The notes under the pieces were generated by a model that was given only the letters and a program-made list of their open reading frames with translations, made no database searches and was not told the DNA's origin. A program made the position numbers and the translations under genes. From Flaviflagellibacter rhizophilus (lineage in GTDB: Bacteria; Pseudomonadota; Alphaproteobacteria; Rhizobiales; Methylopilaceae), in assembly GCF_033898525.1 (NCBI RefSeq), contig NZ_JAXAFJ010000001.1, positions 558,001-622,000 of the forward strand: a stretch of DNA of 64,000 nt, in the 5' to 3' direction. Positions 7,959 through 18,856 of this stretch are shown here, one piece after another; the stretch's first letter is position 1; the number at the start of each line of letters is the position of its first letter.

Positions 7959-8402
7959 CCCTCTGCTCCGGCGCCCTGCGGGCCGGCTAGTTCAGTAAAC
8001 AAATTGTCGCGCGCCTGGGATGCCATCTACCAGCGCGGCGACTCTTCTGCTACCAAAGTCGTAGCGGGGCTGAGGGGTACCTGCTCGGGCCAGCACTCCC
8101 AGAACTCGCTGGTCCGGTTCTCGTTCGTAGGTCCGGGAACGAGGGGCTGCTGCGAATCCAAGGGCGTGGCAGCCCCGCCTCGGCGGGTTGATCGGTCGGT
8201 ATAGGTGCCTTGCAGGGGCACGTTTGGGATTGCTTCCGGCAGGCAGATGAAGCGCGGGCCTTCAGGCGCCACCTGCCCCCCGAGTCGTACAATTGTGTAC
8301 CTGCCTGCTTCACCCGGAACCTACGGTTCATCAATCGGCTTACAGGCTTGGGCTCACGATCTCATCGATCGCAGCCGCACGCTCTCATAATAAGGCCGCC
8401 AC
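7959..8402 (+). other. 444-bp intergenic region with clustered inverted repeats
   Basis: No convincing gene is present. A run of hairpins lies at about 8090-8187: CCAGC/GCTGG, CTCGTTC/GAACGAG (8120-8143), GGGGCTGC/GCAGCCCC (8143-8176) and CCCGC/GCGGG (8174-8187). A near-palindrome GTACAATTGTGTAC lies at 8287-8300. The region should hold the promoter of the glycoconjugate operon starting at 8403, and may encode a structured leader or small RNA. Confidence 0.4.
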
Positions 8403-9585
8403 ATGCGCGTTCAGTCCTTCGCCGACGGGTATGCTTTGTCCAGTGCCGCGCCGCCAATCCTTTGCTTCTCGCATCTACGTTGGAATTTTGTCTATCAAAG
8501 GCCCCAACATCTTCTTGGTCGTGCTGCGCGGACTCGTACCGTCTACTTCTTCGAGGAGCCAGTGCATGCCGAGGTCGAGCAGCCCCGCTTGGACCTGTCG
8601 AGGCAACCGGAGGGCGTCGTCGTCGCCGTGCCTGTTCTTCCCAATGGGATGAACGGCCCTCAGGCCATCGAGGCGCAGCGTGACCTCGTCGACGACCTGG
8701 TGGAAAGCCTGCCGCACCGCCAATGGGTGCACTGGTACTACACACCGATGGCGCTTTCGTTCTCGCGGCACCTGAGCCCCGGTCTGTGCATCTACGACAA
8801 TATGGATGAACTGTCGGCTTTTCGCGGCGCCCCACCCCGGATGGTGGCGCTCGAGCGGGAATTGCTTCGCCGTGCGGACATCGTCTTCACCGGAGGGCAG
8901 AGCCTCTTCGAGGCCAAGAAGGATCGGCATCCCAACGTCCACGCCTTTCCGAGCAGCATCGATGCCGGTCACTTCCACCAGGCGCGTGGCAAAGCCCTGG
9001 ACGAGCCGGAGGATCAGGCCGCCATTCCTCATCCCCGGCTCGGTTTCTTCGGCGTCATCGACGAGCGGATGGACGTGGACCTCGTCGGCCGCATGGCCGA
9101 TCTCAGGCCCGATTGGCAGTTCGTGATGATCGGGCCCGTCGTGAAGATCGACCCCGCCGCGCTGCCTCAGCGTCCGAACCTGCACTGGCTTGGCGGCAAG
9201 AGCTATCAGGAGCTGCCGGCTTATCTGTCGGGGTGGGATGCCGGCATCATGCCGTTCGCGATCAACGAATCCACCCGCTTCATCAGCCCGACAAAGACCC
9301 CGGAATTCCTCGCCGCAGGTCTCCCGGTCGTGTCCACCCCGATCCGGGACGTCATTCGGCCCTATGGAGATCTTGAGCTTGTCGAGATCGCTGCGGACGC
9401 CGAGACCTTCGTGCAGAAGGCGGAGGAGGCTATCGCCCGGGCCGGAGAGCCGTGGCTCGCACGTGTCGACGAGCACCTCGCCACGATGTCGTGGGACATG
9501 ACATGGCAGAGCATGGACCAGTTGATGGCCAGTACGTCCCGGCGGCCGGCCATCACGGATCTGCCCGATGTGGCGGAGGCGATCC

Positions 9586-9593
<8 letters not shown>
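8403..9593 (+). CDS. GT-B fold glycosyltransferase
   Basis: A 396-residue cytoplasmic protein. It has an N-terminal Rossmann-like half (LCFSHLRWNFVYQRPQHLL) and a C-terminal half with the nucleotide-sugar region typical of GT4-type enzymes (SPTKTPEFLAAGLPVVSTP, about 297-315). No signal peptide or membrane segment is seen. Its stop codon overlaps the glf start by 8 nt, so the two are probably co-translated. That pairing suggests it uses UDP-galactofuranose, but donor and acceptor are inferred only from context. Confidence 0.85.
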
Positions 9594-10734
<1,141 letters not shown>

Positions 10735-10739
10735 GCATC

Positions 10740-12788
10740 ATGGACCCGCTTACCCGGGGCAGCTTGCCCGAGGTTTGGGGCGGGGTTGAATGCACGATCG
10801 TGCGCCTGCGAAACCGCTGGCGCGACCAATCGGTCGAAACCGGGCATCGCGAGCGGCTGGACGATCTTGACCTGATCGCCGCACTCGGGATTCGCACCCT
10901 GCGCTATCCAGTGCTGTGGGAGACGGTGTCGCCCCACTCGCCCGATCATGCCGACTGGTCGTGGCATGACCGCCGGCTGGCAAGGCTGCGGGATCTGCGC
11001 ATCCAGCCGATCGCCGGCCTTCTGCACCACGGCAGCGGTCCCGCCTATACGGACCTGCTCGATCGCGAGTTGCCGGAGAAGCTGGCGAAACATGCCGAGG
11101 CTGTCGCCCGCCGCTATCCGTGGATCGAGAGCTTCACGCCCGTCAACGAACCGCTGACCACTGCACGCTTCAGCGGGCTTTACGGCCACTGGTACCCGCA
11201 TCATCGCAGCGTGCCGAGCCTGCTGCGCGCGCTGGTCAACCAATGCCGCGCCGTCGTCCTTTCGATGCAGGCTATCCGCCGCGTGACACCGGGTGCGCGG
11301 CTCGTACAGACCGAGGATCTGGGCAAGGCGTTCAGCACGCCCTTGCTCAGCTATCAGGCCGACTACGAGAATGCGCGGCGATGGCTGACCTTCGATCTTC
11401 TCACCGGCCGCCTCACACGCGGCCATGAGCTCTATGACCATCTTGTCGAAAACGGAATTCGCGAGGACGAGCTGTCGTTCTTCGCGGACCGGCCATGTCC
11501 GCCGGACGTGCTCGGCATCAACCACTACCTGACGAGCGAACGGTTTCTCGAGCATCGGCGGGATCGACTTCAGGGCCACCGAACCGGATCGAACGGCCGC
11601 CACCGCTATGCCGATCTCGAAGCCGTGCGCGCGGACCTGCCAGCGGGCAGCACGGGGCCCGAAGCGCGCCTCATCGAGGCTTGGGATCGCTACCGCTTGC
11701 CGGTTGCCGTTACCGAGGTGCACCACGGCTGCAGCCGCGACGAGCAACTGCGCTGGATGGACGAGGTCTGGAACGCGGCATTGGCCTCTCGCCAGCGCGG
11801 CGCCGACATCCGCGCCGTCACGGTCTGGGCCCTGTTCGGCGCCATGGACTGGAACAGCCTGCTCACCCGCCGCCACGGGCACTACGAGGTCGGCGCCTTC
11901 GACACGCGGAGCGCACCGCCCCGGATAACTGCCCTTGGCCGTGCGACGAAGCAGCTGGTGCAAAACGGCCGCATGGAACATCCCGTGCTCGATACCCCCG
12001 GATGGTGGCGGCGCGACGAGAGGCTCTACCGGCCCACCAGCTCCAAGGTGATCAGCCTGCGGACGCCTCGGCGCAAACTGCTGCTGGTCGGCGCGCCGGG
12101 CGTGCTGCGGGAAGGCGTCCTGAAGACCGCAAGGCACCGTGGGCTGGCCTGTGCGACAGCCGATGACGGCAGTCCTGACATCTTGGCGATGATCGAGCGT
12201 CACAGACCCTGGGCCGTGGTCCACACGGGCGGGAGCGAGGGCGGGGGGGCGGATCTCTCCGCCCTGGCGTCGGCGTGTGGAACGGCTGGCGTACCCTTGT
12301 TGACGTTCGGCGCCGATCCTTCGGAGGCTGCGCCAGATGCGGGTCGCCTCCCCGCTGGCGGTGTTCTCGCCATACGTCGAGGACCGCTCTTTGCGCCTTG
12401 GGAGGTGGATGACCTCATCTTCCCGCTTTTGGACAAGCTTGCCCTCGGGCGTCCGTTTTCTGCCCGTCAGATGCCGGACACAGCACCGAGCTATGTACCA
12501 GACCTGGTTCATGCGGCGCTCGATCTGCTCATCGACGGGGAGCGTGGCACCTGGCAGCTCACGAACGGGGGTGCGGTTTCGCACTGGGCGATCGCCCGCC
12601 GTCTTGCCGCACTTGGCGGCTATGACCCTCACCTCGTTCAGGCGGAAGCGGCAGCAGGCGTGGACAGCAGGCGGAGACCGGCTTCAGGGCACTGCGCGCT
12701 CATGCCAAGTCTCGACAGCGCATTGGGCCGCTACATCAGCGAATGCGAGGCGCCGGTACATCGGCCGGATGTCATCGCCGCAGAGTGA
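10740..12788 (+). CDS. GH1-type glycosidase fused to RmlD-like domain
   Basis: A 682-residue protein starting 5 nt after the glf stop. Residues 1 to about 410 form a clan GH-A barrel resembling beta-glucosidase family GH1, with acid/base E137 in VNEP and a probable nucleophile E326 in VTEV. Residues from about 445 on resemble the dTDP-4-dehydrorhamnose reductase (RmlD) fold: a strand-glycine start (LLLVGAPGVLREG) and the C-terminal FSARQMPDTAPSYVPDLVHA region. The SDR catalytic YxxxK motif is not visible and the glycine motif is degenerate, so this half may bind a sugar nucleotide without reducing it. There is no signal peptide. Confidence 0.82.
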   Translation: MDPLTRGSLPEVWGGVECTIVRLRNRWRDQSVETGHRERLDDLDLIAALGIRTLRYPVLWETVSPHSPDHADWSWHDRRLARLRDLRIQPIAGLLHHGSGPAYTDLLDRELPEKLAKHAEAVARRYPWIESFTPVNEPLTTARFSGLYGHWYPHHRSVPSLLRALVNQCRAVVLSMQAIRRVTPGARLVQTEDLGKAFSTPLLSYQADYENARRWLTFDLLTGRLTRGHELYDHLVENGIREDELSFFADRPCPPDVLGINHYLTSERFLEHRRDRLQGHRTGSNGRHRYADLEAVRADLPAGSTGPEARLIEAWDRYRLPVAVTEVHHGCSRDEQLRWMDEVWNAALASRQRGADIRAVTVWALFGAMDWNSLLTRRHGHYEVGAFDTRSAPPRITALGRATKQLVQNGRMEHPVLDTPGWWRRDERLYRPTSSKVISLRTPRRKLLLVGAPGVLREGVLKTARHRGLACATADDGSPDILAMIERHRPWAVVHTGGSEGGGADLSALASACGTAGVPLLTFGADPSEAAPDAGRLPAGGVLAIRRGPLFAPWEVDDLIFPLLDKLALGRPFSARQMPDTAPSYVPDLVHAALDLLIDGERGTWQLTNGGAVSHWAIARRLAALGGYDPHLVQAEAAAGVDSRRRPASGHCALMPSLDSALGRYISECEAPVHRPDVIAAE

Positions 12789-12857
12789 GCCGCAGAGCTC
12801 ACCTCCAAAAGAAGCAGGGCAGGAAACCTCGGAGACAGTCTGAGACGGAGGCCAGAA

Positions 12858-14018
12858 ATGGCGGAACCCTTATTTCAGAGTTTTCTGCTCGCGGGCTTCG
12901 AGTGTTCTTCGCACCGCCGTGCCGACGGGCGCAGGCTCGATCTGCTGTCGGCGACAGGACATGATCGTTGGGCCGCGTCGGACTACCGGCACATCTCGGA
13001 ACTTGGGCTGAGAACCGCGCGCGACGGCCTTCGCTGGCACCTCGTCGAGAGAATACCCGGACATTACGACTGGTCGAGCTTCCTGCCGATGCTGGACGCG
13101 GCCGAAGAGGCCGGCGTGCAGGTCATCTGGGATCTTTGTCACTATGGCTGGCCGGACGACATCGACTTCTGGTCGCCGGCCTTCGTGGACCGCTTCGCCC
13201 GTTTTGCCGCGGCTGCCGCCGGCCTGGTGCGCGACCGTTCCGGGCGCCCCGCGTGGTACTGCCCCATCAATGAGATTTCGTTCTGGGCATGGGCCGGAGG
13301 AGACCAGGGCCGCATCAATCCCTGCGCCTTCGGACGCGGCGCAGAGGTCAAGCGCCAGCTTGTGCGCGCCTGGATCGCGGCGGTCGATGCGATACGGGAG
13401 GTCGATCCCTCTGCGCGCTTCACCAGCGCCGAGCCGCTGATCCACGTGACGAGCGGATCGCAGGACCCGCAGCACATCTACCAGGCCGAAGAGTACAGGC
13501 TGTTCCAGTACGAAGCGCTGGACATGGTGACCGGGCGGCGGGAGCCCGAACTTGGCGGGCGGCCGGACTGCCTCAACCTGCTCGGCCTGAACTTCTATCC
13601 GGATAACCAATGGTACTTCGATGGCCCGCCCATCCCGCTGGGACATCATGCCTACCGGCCGCTGGGCGACATGATCGCGGATGCGGCCCGTCGTTTCGGC
13701 GTTCCCGTCTTCCTTGCGGAGACGGGGGCGGAAGGCTCGGCCCGCGCCTCCTGGCTGCATTATGTGCTGGAGGAGGTGGCCCATGCAGTGGAGGCTGGAG
13801 TGCCCGTGGAGGGCGTGTGTCTTTATCCGGTGCTCGACTATCCGGGATGGGACAATGACCGGATGTGCCAGGTTGGGCTTCTTTCCACGGCAGATGCCGA
13901 GGGCCGGCGCGATGTCCATGGCCGCCTGCTTCGCGAGATGGAACGTCAGGTGCCGGGCCTGAAGCAGCAGCGCGACGCCGCCCGACGGCACTTCGCACAT
14001 GAGGGCGCCCGGTCTTGA
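12858..14018 (+). CDS. Cytoplasmic clan GH-A glycoside hydrolase
   Basis: A 386-residue TIM-barrel protein with acid/base E139 in PINE and a probable nucleophile E288 in LAET, the spacing expected of GH1/GH5-like beta-glycosidases. Early parts resemble beta-glucosidases (GLRTARDGLRW, then IPGHYDWSS). It lacks a signal peptide, so it should act in the cytosol beside the glycosyltransferase. Its stop overlaps the ABC exporter start by 4 nt. It may trim or transglycosylate an intermediate; the substrate is unknown. Confidence 0.8.
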   Translation: MAEPLFQSFLLAGFECSSHRRADGRRLDLLSATGHDRWAASDYRHISELGLRTARDGLRWHLVERIPGHYDWSSFLPMLDAAEEAGVQVIWDLCHYGWPDDIDFWSPAFVDRFARFAAAAAGLVRDRSGRPAWYCPINEISFWAWAGGDQGRINPCAFGRGAEVKRQLVRAWIAAVDAIREVDPSARFTSAEPLIHVTSGSQDPQHIYQAEEYRLFQYEALDMVTGRREPELGGRPDCLNLLGLNFYPDNQWYFDGPPIPLGHHAYRPLGDMIADAARRFGVPVFLAETGAEGSARASWLHYVLEEVAHAVEAGVPVEGVCLYPVLDYPGWDNDRMCQVGLLSTADAEGRRDVHGRLLREMERQVPGLKQQRDAARRHFAHEGARS

Positions 14019-15883
14019 AACGCGTCTTCCGGCGGCCGCCGACGTCCGACGCGCAGGCGCGCGTGGACATCACCTCGGCCCCACCGCCCTTCCTGGAAGG
14101 TGCGTGGCCGTTCATCGTCCACTACCTGCATGGGCGGACCCTGCAGTTCGGGGCTTTGGCAGCCATGGTGGTCTGTGCCGCCGGCTGCGCGGTCGGCGTC
14201 CAGTACGTCATCAAGCTTCTCGTCGACGCGATGGCCGGCCCGCGCGATGCCGGTCTGGTCTGGATGCCGCTCGGCATTTTCATCACGCTGATCGCGGTCG
14301 AAAGCGTTCTCTGGCGGCTCAGCGGCTGGCTTGGTTGCCACGCCACGGTCGGTGCGGGCGTGGACATGCGGCTCGACCTGTTCGGTTACCTCAATGGCCA
14401 GCCCATGCGCTACTTCGCGGAGAACCTGGCCGGTTCGCTCGGCCACCGCATTACGTCGACGGCTGGCAATTTCGGCGCCCTCGTGAACACCGTGGTCTGG
14501 CGCATCCTGCCGCCGTGCGTGGATTTCGTCGGCGCGATCATCGTCTTCTCCATCGTGGACTGGCGGATGATGCTCGCCCTGGCCGGCTCGGTCATCGTCA
14601 TCACGACCGGGCTCATCTTCTTCGGCGAGCGGGGGCGGCCCCTTCACCGCGCCTATGCCTCGGAGGCCAACCGCGCGGGTGGAGACCTCATCGACGTCAT
14701 CACCAATATGTGGGCGGTCAAGTCGTTCTCGGCGCGGCAGCGTGAGGTGGAACGCCTCGGCCGGCACTTCGAGGTGGAGGCGGCGGCCCAGCGCAAGAGC
14801 TGGATGTACACGGAGAAGGCCCGTCTTCTCCACGATATCGCCCTCTGGTTCATGGCCGGCGCCATGCTCGGATGGGCGGTATGGCTGTGGACGCAGGGGG
14901 GCATCACGGCTGGCGACGTCATCGTGGTGAGCACGCTCACCTTCCGCATCCTGCATGGCTCCCGCGACATGGCTCTGTCGCTGGTGGACATGGTCCAGCA
15001 GTTTGGCTTCGTGGAGGACACGCTCCGCGTCATAGGACAGCCGCAGACGGTGTCCGACGCGCCCGGTGCCGTGCCGATGCGACCGGGCAGCGGTCGCATC
15101 GAATTCCGGGATGTAAGCTTTGGGTACGGAGCCGGTGCGGACGCTGTGCGCGGCATCAACCTCGTCATTCCGGCGGGGCAGAAGGTTGGCATCGTCGGAC
15201 CGTCGGGTGCCGGCAAGTCAACCCTCATCCAGCTGCTGCAGCGCCTCTACGATGTCGGCTCCGGTGAAATCCTCATCGACGGGCAGCCGATCCGGTCCGT
15301 GAAGCAGGACAGCCTCAGGTCGGCGCTGGCCGTGGTGCCGCAGGAGATCCTGCTGTTCCACCGCCCGCTGATGGAGAACATTCTCTTCGCGCGCCCGGAG
15401 GCAACGGACGAAGAGGTGTTCGCAGCCGCCCGCGCTGCCCATTGCGACCGTTTCATCCGCCGCCTGTCCCACGGCTACGATACGGTGGTGGGAGAGCGGG
15501 GATCGAAGCTTTCCGGAGGGCAGCGGCAGCGGATCGGCATTGCCCGCGCATTTCTCAAGGCGGCACCCATCACCATCCTGGACGAGGCGACCTCTGCCCT
15601 CGACACGGAATCGGAAATGGAGATCCAGCGCACCCTGGTCCGCCTGATGCGCGGACGCACCGTGATCGCCGTGGCTCATCGGCTGTCCACGCTCACCGCG
15701 TTCGACCGCATCCTCGTGGTCGCGGACGGGCGCATCGTAGAGGACGGCTCGATTCAGGAACTGCGCCGCCGGGGCGGATTGTTCGAGCGCATGTGGCGTC
15801 TGCAGGCCGAAGGCCTCGATCACGAGCCCGAACCCCAGCCCGCCGAGGAAGCGATCCGGCCGCTGGAGCTCCATCCCGGATAG
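14015..15883 (+). CDS. ABC exporter, fused permease-ATPase
   Basis: A 622-residue half-transporter: an N-terminal six-helix membrane domain (about 30-320) and a C-terminal ATPase. Walker A is GPSGAGKST, the signature is LSGGQRQR, Walker B is ITILDEATSALD. It resembles MsbA-like and lipid-linked or peptide exporters. A TTG start at 14015 is used because it overlaps the preceding TGA by 4 nt and no better start lies near. As last gene of the operon it probably exports the glycan or glycolipid made by the upstream enzymes. It is convergent with the histidine kinase gene, 2 bp apart. Confidence 0.85.
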   Translation: MKRVFRRPPTSDAQARVDITSAPPPFLEGAWPFIVHYLHGRTLQFGALAAMVVCAAGCAVGVQYVIKLLVDAMAGPRDAGLVWMPLGIFITLIAVESVLWRLSGWLGCHATVGAGVDMRLDLFGYLNGQPMRYFAENLAGSLGHRITSTAGNFGALVNTVVWRILPPCVDFVGAIIVFSIVDWRMMLALAGSVIVITTGLIFFGERGRPLHRAYASEANRAGGDLIDVITNMWAVKSFSARQREVERLGRHFEVEAAAQRKSWMYTEKARLLHDIALWFMAGAMLGWAVWLWTQGGITAGDVIVVSTLTFRILHGSRDMALSLVDMVQQFGFVEDTLRVIGQPQTVSDAPGAVPMRPGSGRIEFRDVSFGYGAGADAVRGINLVIPAGQKVGIVGPSGAGKSTLIQLLQRLYDVGSGEILIDGQPIRSVKQDSLRSALAVVPQEILLFHRPLMENILFARPEATDEEVFAAARAAHCDRFIRRLSHGYDTVVGERGSKLSGGQRQRIGIARAFLKAAPITILDEATSALDTESEMEIQRTLVRLMRGRTVIAVAHRLSTLTAFDRILVVADGRIVEDGSIQELRRRGGLFERMWRLQAEGLDHEPEPQPAEEAIRPLELHPG

Positions 15884-15885
15884 TT

Positions 15886-18210
15886 CTACGGAAGCGCGAT
15901 CAGTTCGCGGATCTTCAGCGCCAGCGCGTCGAGGACGAAGGGCTTGGTCACCATCATCGTTCCCTCGTCCTCCATGCGGTTGCTCTGGATGGCGTGCTCG
16001 GCATAGCCCGTGACGAACAGGATCTTGAGACCCGGCCGCTGCTCCCTCGCCGCCTCGGCCAGTTGCCGGCCGTTCATGCCCGGCAAACCGATATCCGTGA
16101 TCATGAGGTCGAGCCGCGCATTCGAAGCCAGCACCGGCATCGCGCCGGCCCCGTCCCCAACCTCGATGCAGGCATAGCCAAGCTCGCGAAGCACCTCTGC
16201 GATAAGCAGCCGCACCGACGGATCGTCCTCGACCAGGAGAACCGTTTCGCCCGAGCCCCGGACAAGATCGACCACTTCCGTCGAGATCCCGGCAGGCAGG
16301 TCTCCCTCATAGAGCGGCAGGTAGATGGCAACGCTCGTGCCTTCTCCGACCCTGCTCTCGATCGTGACGTGACCCCGGGACTGCTTCGCGAAGCCATAGA
16401 TCATGGACAGGCCGAGGCCTGTGCCCTGCCCGATCGGCTTGGTGGTGAAGAACGGCTCGAACACCTTCGCCAGGACCTCGGCCGGGATGCCCGTGCCGCT
16501 ATCCCGCACCTCGACCACCACGTATTCGCCCGGCGCGATCTCTTCGGTGCCGGAGCGTTCGACAGCCGCCAGCGAGGTGTTGCGCGTGGTGATCGTCAGT
16601 TCGCCGCCGTCCGGCATTGCGTCGCGTGCGTTGATCGCAAGATTGAGGACGGCATTCTCCAGCTGGTGGGCATCGGTGACCACGGAGCCGAGCCCTTCTC
16701 CCAGGACTATCGACAGCCGCACCTGCTCGCCCAAGGTCCGGCGCAGCAATTCCTCCATGCCGCCCATCAGCTGGTTGAGGTTGAGCGCCTTCGGATCGAG
16801 CGGCTGGCGGCGGGCGAAGGCCAGCAGTCTGTGCGTCAGCGCGGCAGCGCGATTGGCAGAGACAATGGCCGCATCCATGAAGCGCTGGATGTCCTCGAAG
16901 CGATTGGCCGCAATGCGCCGCTTCAGAACCTCCATCGAACCGATGATGCCCGTGAGGAGATTGTTGAAGTCGTGCGCGATCCCGCCCGTCAGCTGACCGA
17001 TCGCCTCCATCTTCTGGGACTGGCGCAAGGCATCCTCGGCTTCCCGCAGGGCCTTCGCAGCTTGTCGTTCGGAGGTCACGTCGCGTCCGACAGCCTGGAA
17101 CAGGCCCCCATCGGAAACGGCGCTCCACGCGATCCACCGGCTGCCCTGCTTCAGGGTCGTGAGCCGCAGTTCGAAGAGTTGCGGCGCGGTGCTGGCCGAC
17201 AGGCTGGCAAGTGCCGCCTGCAGGAGCGGCTGGTCCTCCGGCACCAGGAAATCCGCAAGGTTCGCGCTGATCAGCACGTCCTCACTCCAGCCGAACAAGC
17301 GTGTCCACGCCGGATTGACGGCATTGATCCTGCCGTCGAGTTGCGCCACGAGCATCACATCGGACGAGAGCCGCCACATCCGATCACGGTCCGCGGTGCG
17401 CTCGGCAACCTTGCGCTCCAATGTCTGGTTCAGTGTCCTGAGGGCGTCCTCGGCTGCGCGGCGCTCGTTCACGTCACGCAGGATCGCGGTGACGAACACC
17501 CGCTGCTCGCTTTGCCAGCGCGACGCCGAAACCTCGACATAGGACGGTGAGCCGTCCTTGCGCCGCGCCACCAGCTCGACGGCCCGGGGCAGGTCTGTGC
17601 CGTCAAGGACTGGCTGCCAGATGCCATTCCACTCACCTGCGTCGGCGAACAGGAGGCAGGCGGACTGGCCAACCAGCTCGTGCTGTGCGTAGCCGAATTC
17701 CCGCGCCGCAGCCGGATTCGCCAGCTGGATCACGCCGTCCGCATCCACGGTCAGAACCGCGTCGGGCGCGCTGTCCACCACGGCGTCATAGCGGGCCTTT
17801 TGGCGTGTCCGCAGCACCAGCTCGCGTTCGGTCGAGACCGTGACATCGGCGATCTGCACCAGGCAGCAGTCGAAAGGCTGCCCCCCGAGGGGCCGAACCG
17901 AGACATTGAAGATCAGGGTTCGCCCGGTCCTGGTCTTCAGGGGCAGCATGCCGGGATGCAGCGAATGGGTCAGCACGCTCGACGCGCCGGCGGACACGGC
18001 CTGCTGCACGGCGGAGTTCAGGCGCGCCAACGGCGCTTCGGGAAACAGTTCGGCGAGGGTCCTGCCGACCGCGGCCTCGGCGGGTATGGCACTCGCGGCG
18101 GCGATCCAGCCGTTCCAGTGCACGATGCGGTCGTCGCGTCCGAGGAGGATCAGCCCTGTGTCGAGTGCGTCGAGAACGACCGATGGCCGCTGCAGGTCAG
18201 GTCCGCACAT
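15886..18210 (-). CDS. PAS-domain hybrid histidine kinase/response regulator
   Basis: About 774 residues. Three PAS-like regions come first, then the kinase core: phospho-accepting His in GGIAHDFNNLL (about residue 413), an N box (NLAINARDAM) and a GTGLGLSMIYGF ATP lid. A C-terminal receiver domain follows, with phosphorylation Asp in MITDIGLPG. No membrane segment is visible, so the sensor is soluble. The ATG at 18210 starts just before the first PAS; another in-frame ATG lies at 18237. The start overlaps the end of cheC, so it closes the chemosensory operon and may feed phosphate into it. The signal is unknown. Confidence 0.88.
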   Translation of the reverse strand: MCGPDLQRPSVVLDALDTGLILLGRDDRIVHWNGWIAAASAIPAEAAVGRTLAELFPEAPLARLNSAVQQAVSAGASSVLTHSLHPGMLPLKTRTGRTLIFNVSVRPLGGQPFDCCLVQIADVTVSTERELVLRTRQKARYDAVVDSAPDAVLTVDADGVIQLANPAAAREFGYAQHELVGQSACLLFADAGEWNGIWQPVLDGTDLPRAVELVARRKDGSPSYVEVSASRWQSEQRVFVTAILRDVNERRAAEDALRTLNQTLERKVAERTADRDRMWRLSSDVMLVAQLDGRINAVNPAWTRLFGWSEDVLISANLADFLVPEDQPLLQAALASLSASTAPQLFELRLTTLKQGSRWIAWSAVSDGGLFQAVGRDVTSERQAAKALREAEDALRQSQKMEAIGQLTGGIAHDFNNLLTGIIGSMEVLKRRIAANRFEDIQRFMDAAIVSANRAAALTHRLLAFARRQPLDPKALNLNQLMGGMEELLRRTLGEQVRLSIVLGEGLGSVVTDAHQLENAVLNLAINARDAMPDGGELTITTRNTSLAAVERSGTEEIAPGEYVVVEVRDSGTGIPAEVLAKVFEPFFTTKPIGQGTGLGLSMIYGFAKQSRGHVTIESRVGEGTSVAIYLPLYEGDLPAGISTEVVDLVRGSGETVLLVEDDPSVRLLIAEVLRELGYACIEVGDGAGAMPVLASNARLDLMITDIGLPGMNGRQLAEAAREQRPGLKILFVTGYAEHAIQSNRMEDEGTMMVTKPFVLDALALKIRELIALP

Positions 18211-18856
18211 CGGTCCGCGTCTCAAGGCCTCCCGCACGCTCGATCAGTTCGCCGAGCAGCGTCTTCAGGGCGGTCAGCGACGGCATGTCCATCAGCATGG
18301 CGATGTAGCCGCGGATGTCGCGCTTACGCATGGCGAAGTTGATGTACAGGAACAGCACTACATCCTCGCCATCGGCCGAAGACTGGAGCCCGAAAAGCTG
18401 CTCGCTCTCGCCGCGAAGGATTTCAGGCAGGGACATCTTCAGGCTGCGCTGGAGCATGTTCGCCATGGTGGCGAGACAGCCGTTGAGGATCACATTGCCG
18501 GTTTCGGCCAGTGCCTCCTGTTCGAGTTCGATGATGTCCTCGAGCGGAAGTTCGCCGCCGGTCACGGCGCGCACCAGTTCCAGGCTCTTCGTTTCCGGGA
18601 AGATCAGCAGCGCCCGGCCCTTGATGTCCCCCTCGAAGAGCTGATGCACCGCCACCAGCTTCTTGGACTCGCGCTCACCGAGGATCTTGACGGCCTGGTC
18701 GCGGCTGACAAGCGCCACGTTCGGCACCGACAGAAGCACCTGCTCGCCGACCATTTCGCGCAGGCTGGCCGCGGCACCGCTGACGCCGATATTGACCAGC
18801 TCGGTCAGGGCATCGAGCTCGAGGTCATTCAAGACGGACATAGAAGGTTGGGTCAC
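18197..18856 (-). CDS. cheC: CheC-type phosphatase
   Basis: A 219-residue CheC/CheX-like protein. Two copies of the phosphatase signature fit exactly: D15-x3-E19-x2-N22-x22-P45 and E114-x3-E118-x2-N121-x22-P144. CheC removes phosphate from receiver proteins and in other bacteria partners with CheD. No cheD is in the window. It overlaps the upstream receiver gene by 4 nt and the downstream kinase by about 14 nt. A likely substrate is one of the two receivers encoded in this operon. Confidence 0.85.
   Translation of the reverse strand: MTQPSMSVLNDLELDALTELVNIGVSGAAASLREMVGEQVLLSVPNVALVSRDQAVKILGERESKKLVAVHQLFEGDIKGRALLIFPETKSLELVRAVTGGELPLEDIIELEQEALAETGNVILNGCLATMANMLQRSLKMSLPEILRGESEQLFGLQSSADGEDVVLFLYINFAMRKRDIRGYIAMLMDMPSLTALKTLLGELIERAGGLETRTDVRT

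Noticed and set aside
8027..8272. Possible 81-residue gene in the 444-bp gap
   Set aside because: No ribosome site, no recognised family, and it overlaps the hairpin cluster, which explains its open frame.
8287..8300. GTACAATTGTGTAC as a lux-type box
   Set aside because: Only the outer four bases of each arm are symmetric, and no LuxR or LuxI gene is in the window.
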